Part shown: one piece after another, positions 33,401 to 43,375 of the stretch | How positions within the stretch are numbered: the first letter of the stretch is position 1 | Layout of the letters: each line of letters starts with the position of its first letter | From: Bactericera cockerelli | Lineage: Eukaryota > Arthropoda > Insecta > Hemiptera > Triozidae | Direction of reading: 5' to 3' | Assembly (NCBI GenBank): GCA_024516035.1 | Contig: CM044962.1 | Location: forward strand, 9,133,595-9,197,594 | DNA length: 64,000 bases | The notes under the pieces: generated by a model | The model's database searches: none | What the model was told of the DNA's origin: nothing | What the model saw: only the letters and a program-made list of their open reading frames with translations | Program-made: the position numbers and the translations under genes

Positions 33401-33937
33401 TAACCTCACTCTTTCTGGGTTCGGACGGAAAATGCCAACTTCACGTCCTCAATTTATCTTCACTTTTTCAACGTCCCTTTCAACAGCTCAGGTTATATTG
33501 AGACGGGGGTTTTACCCTCCATTCGCTGGAAACTCACAAATCAACGACAGTATCTTTTTTTTAGAGTAATTATTTGTATTGTATATAATTATTTAATTAT
33601 GTCTTTGTATCTAATAAAGCATTTAATAATAATTTTTGGAGATCAAAATCATCTTACTCTAAATAAACTGACATTGTGTCAAGCACAATCTTCCATTTCT
33701 CACTGTAAAACTCGTCCATATATTCGAGAACTTCTTTAAACTCTCCTGTGGTGTTGAACGCCATGGGTGTTGCATATTGCCCATACACGGGGTTGTAGAT
33801 CGAGTCAGTGGGCACATAGTAAGTATACTTTTCGAAATCACATCCAAATTTTTCACCAACATCATAATCATCATCATCATCATCAGTTGAGAGAGGTTCA
33901 TGTGAGAGAGGTTCATCTGAGAGAGGTTCATCTGAAA
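27417..33937 (-). CDS. Unrecognised multi-exon protein-coding gene (partial)
   Basis: I do not recognise this protein. Exons, reading leftwards: 33937-33658 (an alternative acceptor gives 33931), 32695-32293, 31507-31397, 30545-30327, 29268-29135 and 27611-27417. All have AG acceptors and GT donors. The phases chain correctly (2, 1, 1, 1, 0, 0), provided one base is missing in the 403-nt exon. In that exon the frame breaks between VPKYFRG and SGMAIELLNRLIKRYP. The first exon has a short DEPLS/HEPLS repeat and an aspartate run, then an aromatic-rich region. Other visible segments are CVLLHLGYGFDKPVVIMDD, NFFWPRQDYMVARSARA and GCPIACIDFDLG. The last exon is a charged helix resembling a coiled coil. 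No signal peptide or membrane segment is seen in the part present; both ends are missing. Consistent phasing over six exons makes a real gene likely, but the frame break means the copy could be decaying or misassembled. Confidence 0.62.
27657..27810 (+). mobile_element. SINE family C, diverged
   Basis: GGCCGAGTGATGTAGCG head with a deletion, B box GGTTCGAATCC, then ACTCATACCTCGTGAGGAAA. Confidence 0.7.
27982..28009. repeat. 28-bp perfect palindrome
   Basis: CAAAATATCGTTTC followed directly by GAAACGATATTTTG; no spacer. Confidence 0.85.
28085..29125 (-). mobile_element. Unclassified dispersed element
   Basis: Reverse of the element at 41150-41770, ending at TAAGGAAAGTAAAAA near 29115. No coding sequence. 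It lies in an intron of the unknown gene. Confidence 0.55.
29430..29668 (+). mobile_element. 5S rRNA-derived SINE (SINE3-like)
   Basis: The head carries 5S-like internal promoter blocks: GAAGTTAGGCAT (29459-29470, box A-like) and CTTGGATGGGTGACC (29487-29501, box C-like). A central GGCTGGGTGAGG block shared with the tRNA-headed SINEs follows, then a 3' part ending near GTTGAACC and an A-rich tail. It ends about 30 bp before the first hammerhead. Confidence 0.7.
29702..29746 (+). ncRNA. Minimal type I hammerhead ribozyme, unit 1
   Basis: Stem I is TACCTG (29702-29707) pairing with CAGGTA (29741-29746), 6/6. The core CTGATGA (29708-29714) is followed by stem II GAGC/GCTC with loop AAACAA, then GAAA (29729-29732). 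Stem III is a very short CAG/CTG (29733-29738), then UC, giving a GUC cleavage triplet with the cut after 29740. All core nucleotides of the hammerhead consensus are present. Such short stem III forms are known to work mostly as dimers, which the tandem arrangement allows. Confidence 0.88.
29846..29890 (+). ncRNA. Minimal type I hammerhead ribozyme, unit 2
   Basis: The core and all three stems are identical to unit 1. CTGATGA is at 29852-29858 and the predicted cleavage is after 29884, so cutting units 1 and 2 would release a 144-nt monomer. Confidence 0.88.
29999..30043 (+). ncRNA. Minimal type I hammerhead ribozyme, unit 3
   Basis: The core and stems are identical to the other two. CTGATGA is at 30005-30011 and the predicted cleavage is after 30037, so cutting units 2 and 3 would release a 153-nt monomer. 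The downstream part of this unit carries a few substitutions. Confidence 0.88.
30102..30302 (+). mobile_element. LINE 3' tail with (TAA)n
   Basis: GGGTTGGGTGGAAGAGATTG through TACCTAATAAAGCG and (TAA)n. TACTGAT occurs at both edges, a likely target duplication, showing insertion into the third ribozyme unit. Confidence 0.7.
30572..30782 (-). mobile_element. SINE family A, full length
   Basis: (ATT)n tail, complete body, GGTTTCGAACCC and TACCACTGAGCTACCGGGAC (minus-strand head). Confidence 0.88.
30870..31072 (+). mobile_element. Half of a hAT-type MITE
   Basis: Matches one half of the intact element at 35275-35714 and ends ATATGATCTCAG. It is followed by about 67 bp that also follow the copy at 48985. 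Confidence 0.65.
31140..31357 (+). mobile_element. SINE family B, full length
   Basis: Head, B box GGTTCGAATCC, body and (TTA)n tail complete. Confidence 0.88.
31643..31820 (-). mobile_element. SINE family C, head and middle
   Basis: AGTCACCGTGGCCGAGTGAG head on the minus strand, B box GGTTCGATCC; the 3' end is lost. Confidence 0.75.
31915..31970 (+). mobile_element. SINE family E head fragment
   Basis: TAGTAGCTTGATGGATAAGG through ACTTGTAACCTGGAGGTCGG. Confidence 0.5.
32792..33366. mobile_element. Tc1/mariner-type MITE carrying a nested PIF-type MITE
   Basis: The ends are CAGGGTCCGCCAAAAAAAAC at 32792 and its reverse complement ending at 33366, with TA on each side. The inverted similarity extends about 45 bp (CGAGCCACTCGAAA...CTAGAGAAC). 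It lies in an intron of the unknown gene. Confidence 0.8.
33044..33165. mobile_element. PIF/Harbinger-type MITE
   Basis: GGCGGAATTAATAGAC to its inverted end AATTTCGCC, flanked by TTA and TAA. Confidence 0.7.
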
Positions 33938-34439
33938 CTGAAATAGAAGAATGATTAACAATGATAAAATGAGCCCGCAATGCTGGGTGCATTCCACCTT
34001 TTTAGAAATACAATTAAATCTTTTCTTTTACAAGAAGCCTATTTTAGCTACTCAGATTTGCAATTTATTATAATTATTATATGTACTTTACTTTATAATA
34101 CTATCATGATTATATCTTTATCGTAGGCATAAACTACGAATATAGTATTTCATAAACAATTTAACATGGCAATCTACATTAGATTTCGAAATACATCTAC
34201 ATATCTAATATTTTTTATTATTTTCTACTAATCCATGCGCGGATATAGCCCTTTGTAGGGGCACAATCGCACAACATACTATAACTAAAGCGCTTCGCAA
34301 GCTTTTTAGTACTCAGTCCAATTTATTATTATAGACTTTCTTTAAACTATCTGATTTTCTTTTCGTAGCATAATCAATATTTTCAAAAAAATTTACATGG
34401 CATTAATTAGATTTGAATCGTCTAATATATAATATTTTT

Positions 34440-34560
34440 TATTATTTTTACCTAACTATACCTATTATGTAACATTATGTACTAATGTAATTTATATATG
34501 ACGTGTAGTGCGAAAGGCTTTATTTACAATAAAATATATTCTATTCTATTCTGAATAGCC
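34440..34560 (+). mobile_element. LINE 3' tail
   Basis: GTGTAGTGCGAAAGGCTTTA, AATAAAATA, then a (TATTC)n tail. Confidence 0.45.
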
Positions 34561-35266
34561 AAACTCGGACGTTGTGTGAGGGAGGATGCTGCTAGCCCAA
34601 CTCCAGTCTGGTCAACCAGTTTGGTTCCCAATTCTATAAATCTATTGGTTTCCTCTGAAAATGTCCCCATATCTAGGCATTTTTGTTTCTTTGAAACGAA
34701 CTCATCAAAACTATTTTCTTATGCATATAAAATTGGCTCTTTTGACTATTTGGCCATAATTTTTAGATCTCATAACTTTTATGACCTGAATTTTTTTGGA
34801 TCGGAACTTGGCCTATTTTTCACATTTTTGTTTTTAAGGGATCTAACTGTATATATTAAGTATTAGATGGATGTGAAATTAAGCTTGAAACCCCCGTCGT
34901 GTATGACCATGCAGTTAAAAAACGATCAAACTCTAAATAAAACAAACGAACTTGAAAACCATGTCTTACTCTTACGATGTTTGGAGAAAATTGAACGTAT
35001 GCTATCCACCAAACAGCTTGAATTTACCTCAACCATTTGACCCAGAATGAGCCAAAAGGCTGCACTGTGCAAGAGGACAGAACTGTAGACAACCATTGTG
35101 TTAGTGAGACTGAGTCTGACGTGGTGGACTTTCCAAAGTCTGGCTTCTAAAGAATATTTTGCCTTGTTTTTGTACTAATGAGTGACTAATTGGCAAAAAA
35201 GACATTTATCAGTGCTCGATGTAAGAGTAGTTGCTTCTGTGAAACACCTGTTGAAATCTGACGTCA
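34561..35266. other. No recognised gene
   Basis: Short frames only, none with splice or family support. Confidence 0.4.
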
Positions 35267-35274
35267 TCTAATAC

Positions 35275-35714
35275 CACTGAGATCATATAACATAGAGGGA
35301 TCCTTACCTATCTCGAGTTGAACAAATTTATGCGTCCAACTTTGAACAGCTGATGGTCCCTCTTTCAACAAATCCCGGTTCATATTTTTTTGAATTTTTT
35401 GTTTACCTCATGCAGTGCCGGATATCTAAACATCCTTCATTTTCACGTCAGATATCAAGTCTTATATTACTACATAATAAGTAGAAAATAAGGAAAGTAA
35501 AAGAGGAAACAAAGACAAAAAAAACTAATACGTAAGTATGAAAAAAGTAAAAATATTATTTTAGAAGAATTAGGTAGTTTAGGTACCCACTCCTTCGCGA
35601 GAGAAAAATTACTACAACTCCGGCACTGATTTTGAAATCAGCTGATGGTCCCTCTTGGACGCAAATGTTGATACATCGGGTTCCCTCTATGTAGTATGTT
35701 ATATGATCTCAGTG
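35275..35714. mobile_element. Intact hAT-type MITE with 8-bp target duplication
   Basis: The ends CACTGAGATCATATAACATA and inverse match over about 20 bp, and TCTAATAC flanks both sides (35267-35274 and 35715-35722). Subterminal inverted blocks include GACCATCAGCTG. Noncoding, 440 bp. Confidence 0.85.
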
Positions 35715-35849
35715 TCTAATACACTCAACAAACACAAATTAGTTCAATACAACTTGCAGAACTAATGTTACCTATAGATACATATTACATATGTACGTGG
35801 AAAGCATTTCTGTTCCTTGGCTCGTTTATTATAATTCATTTTAGTGTAG

Positions 35850-36090
35850 TCACCGTAGCCGGGTGGTGTAGCCCACCCGGGTTCGATCCCCAGCGGAGTC
35901 GGATTTTTTAGGCTCTGCATTACTTGGATGTTATTATTAAACATATTGGATCAAGTTTTATTTACATTGAATATATACAATACATAGAAAATGAAATTAA
36001 TAGAACAAAACTTGATCAAGGGCGGTGCTAATGCCAACGGCATTCTCTTCGGGGTCCACTCCATACCTCGTGAAGTAAAATTAGAGGTTT
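35850..36090 (+). mobile_element. SINE family C split by a reversed LINE tail
   Basis: The SINE head runs to ACTTGGATGTT (35939) and resumes at GGGGTCCACTCCATACCTCG (36050). Between lies a reversed LINE tail starting ATTATTAAACATATTGG. Confidence 0.7.
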
Positions 36091-36595
36091 GCAAAACCGG
36101 GTACTTTTGGCTTTTTTTTATATAGAAAAGCTCTTTTAATGAAAAATTGTGCACTTATTAAAAATTATAGGTCCTGGAGCATAAAAAAGAACTAAATTCA
36201 TCACAAGTACCTACATTTTTTCCCCAAGTTTCTAGCTATTATAGAAAAGCATTCTAAGGCTATATAAAATAAAAAGTGGTACCCGGTTTTATCCGACTTT
36301 TCCCTTCTATAATTTTGCACTATCTAGGTACTATTTTTTAATTTGTGTACCGCTGTGAAACACTCATTAATAAAACATCTTTCTGTCTCTCTCGTGATCT
36401 ATGAGCAGTTGTAGGAACTGTTCAATTACACGCGCACACTTCTGAATCCGACTTAACCCGTTGAGAGAAAAAAAAAAAACACGCTGAAATTGTCGAAAAC
36501 AATGTTATCTGGTTTCCTCTTTAATTTGTAAATATCTAACACCCATGATAGATACATAAAACCTGATTGACTTGTGAAGTTAAAGGAATTTAGAC
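36091..36595. other. No recognised gene
   Basis: AT-rich, no supported feature. Confidence 0.4.
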
Positions 36596-36599
36596 TTAC

Positions 36600-37225
36600 C
36601 TCCGATAGGTAGTATTTTTATTATTATCTGAACAAAATAAATAAACTTGTATGACACCACACAACTTTCCTTATCACTCAAATATAAATAAAATCCGCAA
36701 TTGCATGGTGATTGAATGACGAGTTAACGAAAAATAAATATCAAATTCGTAATCAGCACATCAAAAGCATTTTATTTGATATGTCACAACCCCCATCCAG
36801 GATGTATAATAAATAACCGCCAGATGGCGGTCGAAAAGACCCCACCGATTTCAAGTTTTGTGCCGCATCTTCTTCCTACATGAGTTTTACCTTCCAAAGT
36901 TTAAGGGCGAAATTAATAGACGTTTTTGTAATGCCTCTCGGGCGCTAAGTCACGGATTGCGTACGGTGTAAGATAGGGAAAACCGACAATTAGCAAGGAC
37001 TTAAGTTATTGATGATGTCTATTAATTCCGCCCTAAGTCTCTAGCTCTTACCGTTCTTAAGATATTCTGTTTACAAACAGATAGACACACGGACCAATAT
37101 AGCTAAAACTTTGGATTTAGGCTCTGCGGGCTCTAAAACGTTTTTTTGGCACTGAAAACTGACGATTGAAAATTTTGTGTGGAACAACTACCTACTTTCC
37201 TTTCTATAAGAAAAGGAAATTAAAA
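36600..37225 (+). mobile_element. Unclassified dispersed element with nested MITE
   Basis: Related to 41150-41770 (phrases ATATCAAATTCGTAATCAGC, CAGATAGACACACGGACCAA). Interrupted by the PIF-type MITE at 36905-37033. Confidence 0.5.
36905..37033. mobile_element. Intact PIF/Harbinger-type MITE
   Basis: 129 bp with ends GGGCGAAATTAATAGAC and inverse (one mismatch), flanked by TAA on both sides (36902-36904 and 37034-37036). Confidence 0.82.
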
Positions 37226-37780
37226 AGGCTGTAGAAGTGTAGAACCACTCATAAAAAAAAATCCATCGGATTTTTGTAACGGTCATTGTATAAATTCCAT
37301 TTTCTGTTAAAGGCAAAAGAAAAACATATCCACATGCATATCAGCACCCTTGTCACGTAGCCAAGGTATCTTTTGAAAGCTGAAACCCAGACATTTTCTC
37401 CGCTAAGAAACGTGACGTGATGGTCAGTGCGTGCGTGGCTATTTTGCTGTTACTTCTTTATTTTATGTAAAAGAAAGGTATAAGTTTATTCAACTTATCT
37501 TTATCTACATTAATACAAACACAGTAATTACAAATTCAAACACAATATCTACAAATACAAAAATAATATCTATAAAGTATCTACAAATGATGAAGCATCA
37601 GCATCTCTTCAATATTTTCTTCATTCGTTGTCTAAAAATAGGTACTAAGCAAGAAAAAAAGAGAGAAAAAGATAATAAAATACCTACAGTATTTTTTTAA
37701 CAACCACCTCTCTTTTTCATTAAAAAAAAAAAAAAAAAAATTAAGGAGGGAAAGCAAAGTTTACAAAACACCATTATTAT
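37226..37780. other. No recognised gene
   Basis: AT-rich with a poly(A) tract at 37721-37740. Confidence 0.4.
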
Positions 37781-37854
37781 TATTATTATTTATTCCTTTC
37801 ACAAAATACAAAGAGCGCGTCCATACTTAATTCAATTATTCACGGTCGAAAGGT

Positions 37855-38373
37855 GTAGAGGCAGAAAAGGGAGAGAGAGTGAGAGAGAGAGAAAGGGAGA
37901 GAGTGAATGAGGAGAGAAGGTGGGAGGAGAGAGAGAGAGAGAGATGGAGGGAGAGAGAGAGGGAGAGAGAGAGAGATGGAGGAAGAGGAAGAGAGAGAGA
38001 TGGAGGAAGAGAGAGAGAGTAGTGAATGAGGAGAGAAGGTAGGAGAGAGAGAGAGAGAGAGAGAGAGTGAGAGAGAGAGAAAGAGAAGGAGTGAATGAGG
38101 AGAGAAGGTGGGAGGAGAGAGAGAGAGAGAGATGGAGGGAGAGAGAGAGGGAGAGAATGAGGAGAGAGAGATGGAGGAAGAGGAAGAGGAGAGAGATGGA
38201 GGAAGAGAGAGAGAGAGAGAGAGGGGGAGAGAGAGACGGAGGGATAGAGAGAGGGAGAGAGAGAGAGATGGAGGAAGAGGAAGAGAGAGAGATGGAGGAA
38301 GAGAGAGAGAGAGAGAGAGAGGGGGAGAGAGAGACGGAGGGATAGAGAGAGAGTGAATGAGGAGAGAAGGTAG

Positions 38374-38404
<31 letters not shown>

Positions 38405-38420
38405 GAAAGAAAAGAGTAAA
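37855..38420 (+). repeat. GA-rich array with higher-order units
   Basis: (GA)n is broken by recurring words GTGAATGAGGAGAGAAGG and GATGGAGGAAGAGG in a repeated order. Long Ser/Leu/Pro and Arg/Glu frames on both strands are by-products. Confidence 0.95.
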
Positions 38421-38571
38421 AGAAAAGATAAGGCAATATTTAAAGTTTGAAAACACAAAATTGAGAGGCTTTTAAAAATTCAGGGGTGAGGTAAAAATGT
38501 CTTTTAATTACCTTATCCAGTCCTGCGCAAACTACTTTATGTCCAGAGGTCGTGAGTTCAAGTCTCGAAAA

Positions 38572-38776
38572 AGTCAAGTGGTTAACGCGCTAGTTTGGTA
38601 ACCTAGGTAGCGTAGAGTTTGGTAACCCAGTGCATGATTTTTTCCTCATAATGTCGTTTGAGTTTTTGTGACCAGTTAGTAATAAGACTCTGAGGGTTAG
38701 GTGGTAGAAAATGCTTTGAGCATTAACCATAACCACGCCTGGTGTGGTGGTTTCCTTCCACTAAAGAGTGTTATTG
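38572..38776 (+). mobile_element. SINE family B, degraded
   Basis: GTCAAGTGGTTAACGCGCTA head with a deletion over the B box; the body and CCTTCCACTAAAGAG end remain. Confidence 0.75.
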
Positions 38777-39842
38777 TATTATTATAAAAAGGCTGATGAA
38801 TTATTTTTTACCAACCAAGTAATTTACATGTGAGCTTAACATTTCAGGTACAAAAAACATCAAAACAACTGCTGGAATAAAGTGTTTCTTTAGACCAAAC
38901 CAGGAATTATACCGGGTGTTCATAAAGTCCGCCAACACCAGATTAAATATTTTAAACAATTTAAAGCTGGAAAATTGAAAGAAGAACCAAATGCATGGCT
39001 TATCCCTGATTTGTTTGAGTTAACCGACCACATAGGCACAATACTGAGGGTTAGGTGGTAGAAAATTCGAGTATTAACGTCCACTAAAGAGTACGTATGT
39101 TGTTGTTGTTGTTGTTGTTGTTGGCTACAGCTGGAGGGGAGAGTGATGGTCTCCAGCCAACTTTATTTAAAAAGTTGGCTCGTCCTGAACCACATATTTC
39201 TATGTGCGATCAACCATCATGAGGACTTGGACATTTCTTTATACCTAAGCCAATAAACCCATAGGAAACTGCAAGCTATCCTGGCTTGTAAGAGTTGGCT
39301 AGTCTGTTCTCTGTTTATAGTCCTCTAGCGAGAAACTGGTCTTCTCCCTGTTCAACGTCCTCCAGACAGATGGGGGACGTTATTATTATTATCAATCATC
39401 ATCATTTAAAAATACCATTATATATGAATGATTGGATTGTGAGAATGAATTAATGACTCATTAGTTATGATTAGTGGATGAACGAATGAATGAAGAGGTA
39501 CTCATAGTAACTATTCAATCTATTCATAAAATTCATACAATACAATAATAGGTACAATAGCTCTCCATGGCTCCATGCTGTCTAGAATTCTTAGATTCCT
39601 AGAAATTCTCAAGAATGAATGAGATCACAAGTAGCTTCTGTTCTACAGTTTTCATGCAGGGCTCGGAAATGGCTGGAATCTTGGTTTTTTTCCAAGAATT
39701 TGGAAACAATTTACTTTAAAATTCTTTGGAATGTCGGCAAATACCTAATATAGATTTATAGGTACCTAATTATAATTATGTAACTGTTTTGGTTTGAGAG
39801 AAATTCTTTTATGCACCTACTTTTGTGTACCAATGTATTTGT
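38777..39842. other. No gene; repeat scraps
   Basis: 38918-38940 resembles a Tc1/mariner end (GGGTGTTCATAAAGTCCGCC), 39030-39090 is a scrap of SINE B, 39098-39123 is (GTT)n, and 39300-39370 relates to the 10185 repeat. Confidence 0.4.
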
Positions 39843-39850
39843 GTAGGTAG

Positions 39851-41077
39851 TAGGGAATCCAATCCCGGGATTGAAATCCCGGGATCCCGGGACTGAATTT
39901 TCATTTCGGGATCGGGATTTGGATTTTCAAATCCCGGGATTATCGGGATTAACAATTTTCTTACAATTTTAATTATTAAAGAATTATTTCGCTATTAGGA
40001 TATATATTTTTATATTAAAAAACTGTTTCAAGGAATCTATGGGTATAATCAAGCACTGTGTGGGAGGGATACGTGAGTCTCCTGAGCATTGACTATGTTG
40101 CGGCTTATAATGAGAACATGATTGATCAGTATGACTCAGGAGTGGCTAACTATCTGTAGAATCCCGAACTCAACACGAATGAAAGTGAAATGATCTTTGA
40201 ACCACCCACAACAAATGCAGTAAGAAAAGAAATTATAAACCTTCTTCAAAGAATTTCAAAAGAAGTGCCTAGTTCAGGAGAATCAGATGTAGAAGAAGAG
40301 CAAGATGTGGACAATCCTCAAGGCTCTAGCACACCAAGTACACTTCAATCGATTTTGGAAAAAGAAATCGCAAAATCCAAATAGTCAAAACCAATGAGAT
40401 TGGCAAAACATGACCTAACTACCACGTTAAAGAGGGAGATGGCGCTATATGAAAATGGAGGTGATAAAGGTTTACACCTTACACTAGCTAAGAACTATTT
40501 TCACAGCATTCCACCAACTAGTGTTGAATCGGAAAGGGCCTTTTCTGCTGCTGGATTCATTCAGAATAAGCTGAGAACTAGGTTAGGCGATGAAACCATC
40601 CATAGCCTCATTTTTCTAAGAGCCTACTTTCTTAAGAAGTAGCCCTTACAATGGCTTATGTTTATTAGTTACAGATTCATGTTGGTAGTATTATTTCAAT
40701 TCTTTTTTTCATTTTTTTAGTATTTTATCTCAGTTAATAACACCCTGTTAGGTTTATAGCTAATTAAATTACTTGTTTCAGAAGTTTATATTGTGTTTGT
40801 ATTAATATAAATAAAACGTTGCTTATTTCAAATTTTCTTTTAAACAAATTGTTTTCTATTGAATTTCTGAGTATACTATAATTTTAGTCTATAGTAATAC
40901 ATCTTATATAACGCCTTTTATAAAATAATATTAGCGTAAAATGGGGCTCTAAGGGTACGAAAACGTAAAAAATTGAAAATTTTACTAATCCCGGGATTGG
41001 TCCCGGGATCCCGGGATTGATCATTTCTAATCCCGGGATCCCGAAACCGAAATCCAATCCCGGGATTGGATTCCCTA
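39851..41077 (+). mobile_element. Decayed hAT transposon with intact ends
   Basis: The ends TAGGGAATCCAATCCCGGGA and inverse match exactly over at least 23 bp. GTAGGTAG flanks both sides (39843-39850 and 41078-41085), an exact 8-bp duplication as hAT elements make. The subterminal regions are full of ATCCCGGGAT-type motifs, likely transposase-binding repeats. Confidence 0.92.
40070..40642 (+). pseudogene. hAT transposase C-terminal part, broken
   Basis: One frame runs from YVSLLSIDYVAAYNENMIDQ (about 40070), through in-frame stops at 40157 and 40382, to 40642. The last part holds the hAT dimerisation domain: TSVESERAFSAAGFIQNKLR, TRLGDETIHSLIFLRAYF. The N-terminal BED finger and most of the catalytic core are missing, so this is an internally deleted copy that cannot make transposase. 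The remaining frame is only lightly damaged, which suggests fairly recent activity. Confidence 0.88.
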
Positions 41078-41149
41078 GTAGGTAGGTACCTATATATTTA
41101 TGTATACATACCTATTATTATCAAATATCGGAAGTAATATGCTATTTTA

Positions 41150-41770
41150 CTTTCCTCATTATAAAATAAGGAAAGAGTTGTATTCATCGAAAATTTGACC
41201 TACCCAGAGTTTTTCACATTTCTGGACAAATCATAGCCTCAGGATACCAAAAAAATATTTTCAGACATTGGTCCGTGCGTCCATTAACACGATATCTCGA
41301 GAACGGTAAAAGCTATAGAAACTTGATTTTATATACCTACCACACGAATCACGAAATTTTTGGATGAAATCGGCCGCACTCTGTGGTCTCAGTGCCATTC
41401 ATCTGGATTGGTTAAAGATACAAAAGAAAGTTAGAAAACAACATTTTCTAAGATTTAAAAAAAAAATAGTTGGGATTTGCTCAGATCATTTTTTTGATAT
41501 CTTGAACTTTTTGGAATCCGGCCCCAATTTACCGGTATTTTGGAGGGGTCCCGCTTGGACTAACATTTTTATTATCTATCTAATATGGGAGTTGTGAGAT
41601 ATCAAATCTATTGATTTTGAGATGCTAATTAAGAATTTGACACCGATTTTCCACTAACTGTTACCGTTGACTCACCAGTGGCGGAATTTGACTTCTTTTC
41701 GAGTGATATGGAAAGTCGTGTTTTGTCACACCAGTTTATTTTAGAGGTGATTTTCATAGCCTTCCGTATT
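41150..41770 (+). mobile_element. Unclassified dispersed element
   Basis: Begins TTTACTTTCCTCATTATAAA and contains the phrases shared with 17745 and 28085. No coding sequence. Confidence 0.55.
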
Positions 41771-41809
41771 TCATAAGCCATGAACAACAGACACTGACTT
41801 TTATGGTGA

Positions 41810-41890
41810 TCTTGAGGATTGCCCATTCCGTAGTAGGTATGCCTCCCCTCCTAAGGGTCAAAAGTGACATAATATTTTCCATTTAGGTGA
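41810..41890 (-). mobile_element. SINE family F 3' fragment
   Basis: Matches the 3' half of 23993 (GCCCATTCCGTAGTAGG, CATTTAGGTG), reversed. Confidence 0.5.
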
Positions 41891-42097
41891 TAAAAATTGT
41901 TAAAATAATAAGAGTACCTATTCATTTTAATTTAGCATTTGTAAAAAATAATTGTAAAACTTGTCATTCAGAAATTTACATGACCATTTGTTAAGTATCC
42001 AAATGTCTTTTCTAACTTTTCTTAGCGACAGATATTTTAAATATCTTTTAGAAAAAAATAATAATTCATCAATAAATTTATGATAAATATGCATTCA

Positions 42098-42474
42098 AAA
42101 TGATCTTGATTTTCTATCAAAACATAATTTACATTTATACTTTTTCTAGGGTCACCCAAGTTAAAAGATGAGATTGCCTAGTGCCAATTGATGACGTCAT
42201 GTAATAATATTAGAATAATTACCTTTTGTACTTAAAGATATTGTACCCAAAATGAGTCATATTTTACAGCTGTACAAAATTGATAGATTTGCATAAATGA
42301 TCTTGATTTTCCATCAAAACATATTTTAAATTTATGTTTTCTTTAGGGTCACCCAAGTTGAAAGATGAGATTGCCTAATAGTGCCAAAATTGATGAGATG
42401 TAATAATATTAGAATAATTACCTATTGTACTTAAAGATATTGTACCCAAAATAAGTAATATTTCACAGCTGCAC
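42098..42474 (+). repeat. Tandem duplication, period about 197 bp, two units
   Basis: AAATGATCTTGATTTTC starts at 42098 and 42295; both continue through GGGTCACCCAAGTT, AGATGAGATTGCCTA and TTGTACTTAAAGATATTGTA. Confidence 0.8.
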
Positions 42475-43080
42475 AGCCAAACTTGAATGTGGTTACCTTT
42501 TATACCAATAATCCAAAATGTATCCAATATCTTCTTGATTCAATGTCTTTATTGCAAAATCAGATGACAAGAGAAGTGCCCTGCCCTTCTTGGCATTTTT
42601 TTTCTACTGAGATCCTTAGAATAGGTAATTTCATAATTTCAATAATAATTAGACATACGAATAAAGTTATTTTGATTTGAATCACAATAATAATATGATC
42701 CATTGAAGATTACCATCTTATATTTTTACCATCGCGGGGTGAATGAAGAAAGAAAATAGTACAATAGAAATGAAAATATTTACAAAAAGAAAGAAATTTG
42801 TGTGGTTGATTTTTATCTTTTTTCTCAAATCCTGGCTGTTTCCACAAGGAGTGTCAAGTTTAATTTAATTCTATATTTCTCGTACAATGAACTCGACGAA
42901 CAATACATATTAAGTGGTTATATCAGATTATTAGCGTCATCTTGGGGTGGCGTTTATCATAGCAATACCTTGATAGTTGGGGACAATCCTCATCAAATTT
43001 TTACATGTTTTTAATTTATTTATTATTAATTTATTTTATTTTTCAAAATTTAAATTCTATATAGGTAGTTGAACCTATAG
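42475..43080. other. No recognised gene
   Basis: Two frames of 65-70 codons without motifs, codon signal or splice context. Confidence 0.4.
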
Positions 43081-43081
43081 G

Positions 43082-43135
43082 AGTGCGATATTAGCTCAGT
43101 GGTTAAGCACTCGCTTGCCATGTGGAAAGTCCCGG
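43082..43135 (+). mobile_element. SINE family F head fragment
   Basis: GCGATATTAGCTCAGTGGTT through GTCCCGGG; stops before the B box. Confidence 0.55.
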
Positions 43136-43237
43136 GCCTTATTTTGACATCAGGAAAGTAATCAACACAATATTATGATAACTATTTATTATTAACAAAA
43201 AACCGTGCGATATTCGTCTCTAAAAATTAACTCTAAG

Positions 43238-43375
43238 ATCGATAAGGCGGACGGACTTGTAATCTGGAGGTCGGTGGTTCAAGCCGGATTCAGCGTAGAT
43301 TTAGTAAAGCGAGTTTGAGTAGTTGTGATATCACGAAAGTGATTAACACAAATATGATAACTTAACTTATTAATA
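43238..43375 (+). mobile_element. SINE family E
   Basis: Begins in the anticodon-arm part, B box GGTTCAAGCC, 3' end TTAGTAAAGCGAGTTTGAG. Confidence 0.6.

Noticed and set aside
36581..36640. Tiny possible exon upstream of the unknown gene (acceptor near 36638, donor near 36600, minus strand)
   Set aside because: Only about 28 nt inside a dispersed element; too weak to include.
37832..38458. Three overlapping frames of about 200 codons on the minus strand
   Set aside because: All are readings of the GA-rich array.
38785..38830. Second hammerhead candidate at another CTGATGA
   Set aside because: No stem II or GAAA follows; the motif alone is common.
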